Shown piece after piece: positions 15,083 through 18,170 of a stretch of 18,170 bases of DNA. The notes beneath the pieces are model-generated. The model did not search any database. It saw nothing but the letters and a program-made list of their open reading frames with translations, and was not told the DNA's origin. This DNA is from Bacteroidales bacterium (GTDB lineage Bacteria; Bacteroidota; Bacteroidia; Bacteroidales; UBA1715), in the NCBI GenBank assembly GCA_017618935.1, contig JAFZTG010000175.1, positions 1-18,170 of the forward strand, given 5' to 3'. Within the stretch, counting starts at the first letter, position 1, and each line of letters starts with the position of its first letter. Made by a program: the position numbers and the translations under genes.

Positions 15083-15904
15083 ATGGATACTTCAAACTCG
15101 TTATTTGTCAATGCGTTACAACAAAAAATATCTCTGCAGGAGCAGGAGATTGCCGTTTTGCGCGAACAAGTGAAGAGTCAGCAGTCGGAAATTTTTGCAG
15201 AAAAGCAAAAATGTGAGGCGCTGTTGCAAAATATGCTCCCCGACGAAGTATATCGCGAATTGTTGAAAAATGGCAAGGTAGTTCCACAATATTATTCGAA
15301 TGTGACAGTTATGTTTATAGATTTTGTGGGATTTACTGCTATGTGCGAAAAAATTGAATTACAATCGCTGATTCGTGATTTGGACACGCATTTCTCTTGT
15401 TTTGATGACATTTGCGAGAAACATTATCTCGAGAAAATCAAAACGATAGGCGATGCGTATATGTGTGCCGGCGGAATGCCCATGCTGAACCATAGTCACC
15501 CGTTTGACGCGGTGCTTTCGGCTTTTGATATATTGCAATATCTGAACGACAGGGCAAAACAAGAATCCGATTTTCCGTGGACTGTCCGTATCGGTATTCA
15601 TACTGGTGCGGTTATTGCAGGTGTGGTTGGAAAGAAAAAGTTCTTGTATGATATATGGGGCGATACGGTGAATGTGGCCAGCAGAATGGAAACGGGGTGC
15701 GATGTCGGAAAAATCAACATTTCAGGAACGACATATGATTATGTGAAGGATTTTTTCCAATGTACGTATCGGGGGAAAATGCCTGTAAAACATAAAGATG
15801 ACATAGATATGTATTTCGTTGATAGATTTTTGCCACAATATTCCGAAGACGAAGAGGGGAAAATACCAAATAAAAATTTTAAACTTGCATTGTCAAAATT
15901 ATAA
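15083..15904 (+). CDS. Soluble class III adenylate cyclase with N-terminal coiled coil
   Basis: This 273-residue protein should convert ATP to cAMP. Residues 10-48 are a Q/E-rich coiled coil. Residues 48-75 (LLQNMLPDEVYRELLKNG) match the transducer helix that joins sensor and catalytic domain in receptor cyclases. The catalytic domain follows with metal Asp D80 (MFIDFVGFT) and D124 (KIKTIGDAYM), adenine-selecting K120 and D190 (YDIWGD), and transition-state N197 and R201 (VNVASRM). All key residues are present, and the Lys/Asp pair argues for ATP over GTP. There is no signal peptide, membrane segment or recognisable sensor domain, so the coiled coil probably only dimerises or docks to a partner. 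It is the first gene of an operon with the thioredoxin-fold protein, 12 nt away. The cAMP receptor is not in the window. Confidence 0.93.
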   Translation: MDTSNSLFVNALQQKISLQEQEIAVLREQVKSQQSEIFAEKQKCEALLQNMLPDEVYRELLKNGKVVPQYYSNVTVMFIDFVGFTAMCEKIELQSLIRDLDTHFSCFDDICEKHYLEKIKTIGDAYMCAGGMPMLNHSHPFDAVLSAFDILQYLNDRAKQESDFPWTVRIGIHTGAVIAGVVGKKKFLYDIWGDTVNVASRMETGCDVGKINISGTTYDYVKDFFQCTYRGKMPVKHKDDIDMYFVDRFLPQYSEDEEGKIPNKNFKLALSKL

Positions 15905-15916
15905 AACGTTAATTTG

Positions 15917-16423
15917 ATGAAAAAGGTTGTTATTACTACTATAATCGCATTTTTGTCTGTGTGTGGTTTCGCACAAATCAATTGGATTCCGTTCGAAAAA
16001 GCGATGGAATTGTCGAATCAGGACGGAAAACCCGTGCTCATTGATGTTTATACCGACTGGTGCGGTTGGTGCAAACGGCTTGATGCCACAACGTATCAGG
16101 ATAGTGCCGTCGTGGCATATATCAATTCTCATTTTTATGCGGTGAAAATGAATGCCGAAGGGCACGAGAAAATCACGTATCGTGACTCGGTTTATACGAA
16201 CAAGGGAAAAACTCACGATTTGGCTATCAAATTGTTAGGTGGAAAGTTGAGTTACCCGACCACCATTTTTATGGCTGACAAAATGAATGTGATTGCTCCC
16301 GTTCCCGGATATATGACTCGCGAATCGATTCAGCCAAATCTGTTCTTTTATGGCGAACGTGTGTATGAGTCGAACAATGTCGGCGAAATTTTTATGAAAG
16401 GTTTCAATGCTCCTAAATTTTAA
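15917..16423 (+). CDS. Exported thioredoxin-fold protein with CGWC active site
   Basis: The protein is 168 residues with a signal peptide (MKKVVITTIIAFLSVCGFAQ) and a thioredoxin-type core. VLIDVYTDWCGWCKRLD places the redox pair at C49 and C52. KLSYPTTIFM holds the cis-proline (P114), and a long C-terminal helix follows. CGWCK and the insert between the active site and the cis-Pro resemble the DUF255/thioredoxin_7-like branch seen in periplasmic proteins of this phylum. It probably acts as a thiol reductant or isomerase in the periplasm; the partner is unknown. I chose the ATG at 15917 over the TTG one codon upstream because the signal peptide begins there. It shares an operon with the cyclase and with holB, 12 nt downstream. 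Confidence 0.88.
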   Translation: MKKVVITTIIAFLSVCGFAQINWIPFEKAMELSNQDGKPVLIDVYTDWCGWCKRLDATTYQDSAVVAYINSHFYAVKMNAEGHEKITYRDSVYTNKGKTHDLAIKLLGGKLSYPTTIFMADKMNVIAPVPGYMTRESIQPNLFFYGERVYESNNVGEIFMKGFNAPKF

Positions 16424-16435
16424 CGGTTTATAAAT

Positions 16436-17587
16436 ATGCGATTTCAAGAGGTTATTGGTCAGGAGGGGATAAAACGAGATTTGCTGGAAACGGTGGCGTT
16501 GAATCGTGTGGCTCACGCATATTTGTTTACTGGTCCCGAAGGTTCGGGAAAGTTGCCGTTGGCACTTGCATACGCTCAATATCTGAACTGCGAACATCCA
16601 ACCGAAACGGATTCGTGCGGTGAATGTCCGTCGTGTAAGGCGTTTGCTAAATTGCAGCATCCCGATTTGCACTTCGTGTTTCCCATTGTGAAAGATAAGG
16701 CAACCGATAAACTGTGTTGCGACGATTATCTTGAGCAATGGCGTGAATTGTTTGAACAAAATCCCTATTTGAGTTTGGAGGCTTGGCAAACGCATATTGG
16801 TGTGGAAAACAAACAACCTATGATTTATGAGTCGGAGGCGGCGGGCGACGATACGGCTCCACGAATCAAGGGTGTCATTCAAAAACTATCGCTGAGTAAT
16901 TTCAGTGCTAAATACAAAGTGCTGATTATTTGGATGGCGGAAAAGATGAATGATGTTTGTGCCAACAAGATTCTTAAAATTTTGGAGGAGCCAAACCCGA
17001 ACACCTTGTTTTTGATGATAGCCGAAGACACTCGCTATATGTTGCCGACCATTTTGTCGCGTACGCAGATTGTTCGCATTCCCAAGATTGACGATGCAAG
17101 TTTGTCGCAACGAATCAGTTCCGATTTTATGTTGGAAGGCGAGGAATTACAGTCGTTGGTGAAGAATGCCAACGGAAACTACTGTCAGGCATTCAAAATG
17201 GCAAGTTTCGGAGACAAACCATCTCAATATTTCGAATACTTTAAACGAATGATGCGTTCGGCGTGGCAAAAGGACATTATGGATTTGACCGCTTTGGGCG
17301 AAGAGTTGGAGGCGTTGGGACGAGAACGGCAAAAGGCTTTTTTGCAATATTGTCTTCGTGAGATTCGTGAGAATTTTATCCGAAATCAGAACATTCCCGA
17401 AATTTTGTATATGGATAATCAGGAAAGTGCGTTCTCGAGCAAATTTTGCCCGTTTATCAACGAGCGGAATGTGGCTGATTTCACCAAAGAATTCAATGCG
17501 GCACATTATCATATTGTAAGAAATGGTAACCCGAAAATCATTTTCTTTGATATGTTTCTCAAAATAATTGTTTATTTAAAGCGGTAA
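16436..17587 (+). CDS. holB: DNA polymerase III subunit delta' (clamp loader)
   Basis: This 383-residue protein is the delta' subunit of the clamp loader that opens the beta ring. It starts with FQEVIGQEGIKRDL and HAYLFTGPEGSGK (P-loop at 33-39). The P-loop Lys is followed by Leu instead of Ser/Thr, consistent with delta' not hydrolysing ATP. A zinc module follows with C52, C61, C64 and C67. Then come VLIIWMAEKMNDVCANKILKILEEP (sensor/Walker B-like helix) and TILSRTQIVRIP, which replaces the usual SRC motif with SRT. The C-terminal third is the helical collar. It lies 12 nt after the thioredoxin-fold gene. The holB-ricT order is common in Bacteroidetes. Confidence 0.95.
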   Translation: MRFQEVIGQEGIKRDLLETVALNRVAHAYLFTGPEGSGKLPLALAYAQYLNCEHPTETDSCGECPSCKAFAKLQHPDLHFVFPIVKDKATDKLCCDDYLEQWRELFEQNPYLSLEAWQTHIGVENKQPMIYESEAAGDDTAPRIKGVIQKLSLSNFSAKYKVLIIWMAEKMNDVCANKILKILEEPNPNTLFLMIAEDTRYMLPTILSRTQIVRIPKIDDASLSQRISSDFMLEGEELQSLVKNANGNYCQAFKMASFGDKPSQYFEYFKRMMRSAWQKDIMDLTALGEELEALGRERQKAFLQYCLREIRENFIRNQNIPEILYMDNQESAFSSKFCPFINERNVADFTKEFNAAHYHIVRNGNPKIIFFDMFLKIIVYLKR

Positions 17588-17593
17588 CTTTCG

Positions 17594-17601
17594 TATTTTT
17601 G
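17594..17601 (+). promoter_or_regulatory. -7 promoter element upstream of ricT
   Basis: TATTTTTG matches TAnnTTTG exactly and lies 17 nt before the ATG at 17618. A TTG lies upstream at a rather long distance (23 bases), so the -33 side is weak. It suggests ricT can be transcribed apart from holB, with a very short leader. Confidence 0.45.
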
Positions 17602-17617
17602 CTTGAAAACTAATAGA

Positions 17618-18170
17618 ATGGATACAATAAATCTGTCAAATATAAAGAATGATGAATCGGCTCTTTCGTCGGAAGAAGCCGAAAAATATGCTGAAAAAAT
17701 AAAAAAATCAGCACAACGGAGTGGAAGTGCCAAATTGTACGACTACGACTGGATGCAGCATATTCCTGCACCAGGCGAACCAAGTAAGTTGGTGGAAGTA
17801 CGGTTTAAAAACACTCGTAAGGATTTTTATATGAACGAATCGAATCTGCCGTTGGAAATTGGCGACATTGTCGCCGTGGAGGCGTCTCCCGGACACGATA
17901 TCGGCATTGTTTCGATGTTGGGCGAATTGGTTAACGTTCAGATGAAAAAAGCGTATGGCAAGAAAATCCCTGAAAAATTCGGTAAAATATATCGTAAGGC
18001 AAAACCGTCGGATATAGAAAAATGGCGCGAAGCGAAGGCATTGGAACATAAAACTATGATTCGTGCTCGTCAGATTGCCAAGGATTTGAAACTCAATATG
18101 AAAATTGGCGATGTGGAGTTTCAAGGCGACAAGACCAAGGCAATTTTTTATTATATAGCCGACGAACGTG
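17618..18170 (+). CDS. ricT: PSP1-domain protein (RicT/YaaT-like), 3' end beyond the window
   Basis: The ATG at 17618 opens a frame without a stop to the window edge, 184 residues so far. The PSP1 core is clear: LVEVRFKNTRKDFYMNES, then GDIVAVEASPGHDIGIVSMLGEL, KPSDIEKWREAKALEHKTMIRARQIA, LNMKIGDVEFQGDKTKAIFYY and ADER. In Bacillus the RicT/YaaT protein acts with RicA and RicF in a complex linked to RNase Y and RNA maturation. The Bacteroidetes homologues carry a Cys-rich C-terminus that would lie beyond this window. Residues 1-35 are acidic, lysine-rich and probably disordered. Neighbours in related genomes are holB and gldH (gliding/T9SS), but gldH is not in view. The exact role in this phylum is not established. 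Confidence 0.93.
   Translation, partial: MDTINLSNIKNDESALSSEEAEKYAEKIKKSAQRSGSAKLYDYDWMQHIPAPGEPSKLVEVRFKNTRKDFYMNESNLPLEIGDIVAVEASPGHDIGIVSMLGELVNVQMKKAYGKKIPEKFGKIYRKAKPSDIEKWREAKALEHKTMIRARQIAKDLKLNMKIGDVEFQGDKTKAIFYYIADER

Noticed and set aside
14830..15111. A 93-residue minus-strand ORF with a motif reading EVAGSNPVAPT
   Set aside because: The motif is the translated T arm of tRNA-Pro. The ORF is an artefact of reading through the tRNA and its terminator.
1..18170. CRISPR array, insertion sequence, prophage or integrated element
   Set aside because: I saw no regularly spaced direct repeats, transposase, integrase or phage genes. The lone tRNA shows no duplicated 3' end that would mark an attachment site.

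Overview
The window (about 40% GC) is chromosomal DNA from a member of the Bacteroidetes, probably Bacteroidales. Four things point there: a fused MMPL/acyltransferase/methyltransferase protein, a Rho with a long disordered basic/acidic segment, a TPR-PD40-OmpA protein of PorE type, and a DUF3276 (PUR-like) gene. Several start codons also lie just downstream of matches to the Bacteroidetes -7 element TAnnTTTG. I see no insertion sequence, prophage, CRISPR array or clear sign of recent transfer. It looks like a housekeeping region with some unusual details.

Layout. (1) 1-1618, plus strand: the end of an AlgI/MBOAT O-acyltransferase gene and a DUF3820 gene joined by a one-base stop/start overlap. 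(2) 1613-9248, minus strand, read right to left: smpB, a tail-specific protease (prc-like), a family 2 glycosyltransferase, a 1160-residue MMPL-PlsC-SAM fusion, and a small secreted-type hypothetical ORF whose signal peptide seems to be cut off by a frame break. (3) 9264-10780, minus: rho with its own intrinsic terminator 16 nt before smpB. (4) 10962-12893, minus: the PorE-like OmpA protein. (5) 12986-14723, minus: DUF3276, then a strong terminator hairpin, then pyrB and pyrI. (6) 14937-15011, minus: tRNA-Pro(GGG) followed by a terminator. (7) 15083-18170, plus: a soluble class III adenylate cyclase, a secreted thioredoxin-fold protein, DNA polymerase III delta' (holB) and the start of a ricT/PSP1 gene that runs off the window.

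How the genes work together. pyrB and pyrI make the two subunits of aspartate transcarbamoylase. The perfect terminator between the DUF3276 stop codon and pyrB resembles the layout of the enterobacterial pyrBI attenuator, with DUF3276 in the leader position. The protease, glycosyltransferase and MMPL fusion form a tight envelope-directed operon. smpB (ribosome rescue), rho (termination), holB (clamp loading) and ricT are information-processing genes. The cyclase and the thioredoxin-fold protein form a small operon of unknown physiology.

No stretch longer than 300 bases lacks a gene, unless the weakly supported ORF at 1613-1993 is discounted. I find no clear new multi-gene system. The best leads are the pyrB terminator arrangement, the Rho variant without its N-terminal helical subdomain, the sensor-less cyclase, the fusion protein outside an aryl-polyene cluster, and the broken signal peptide near 2000.
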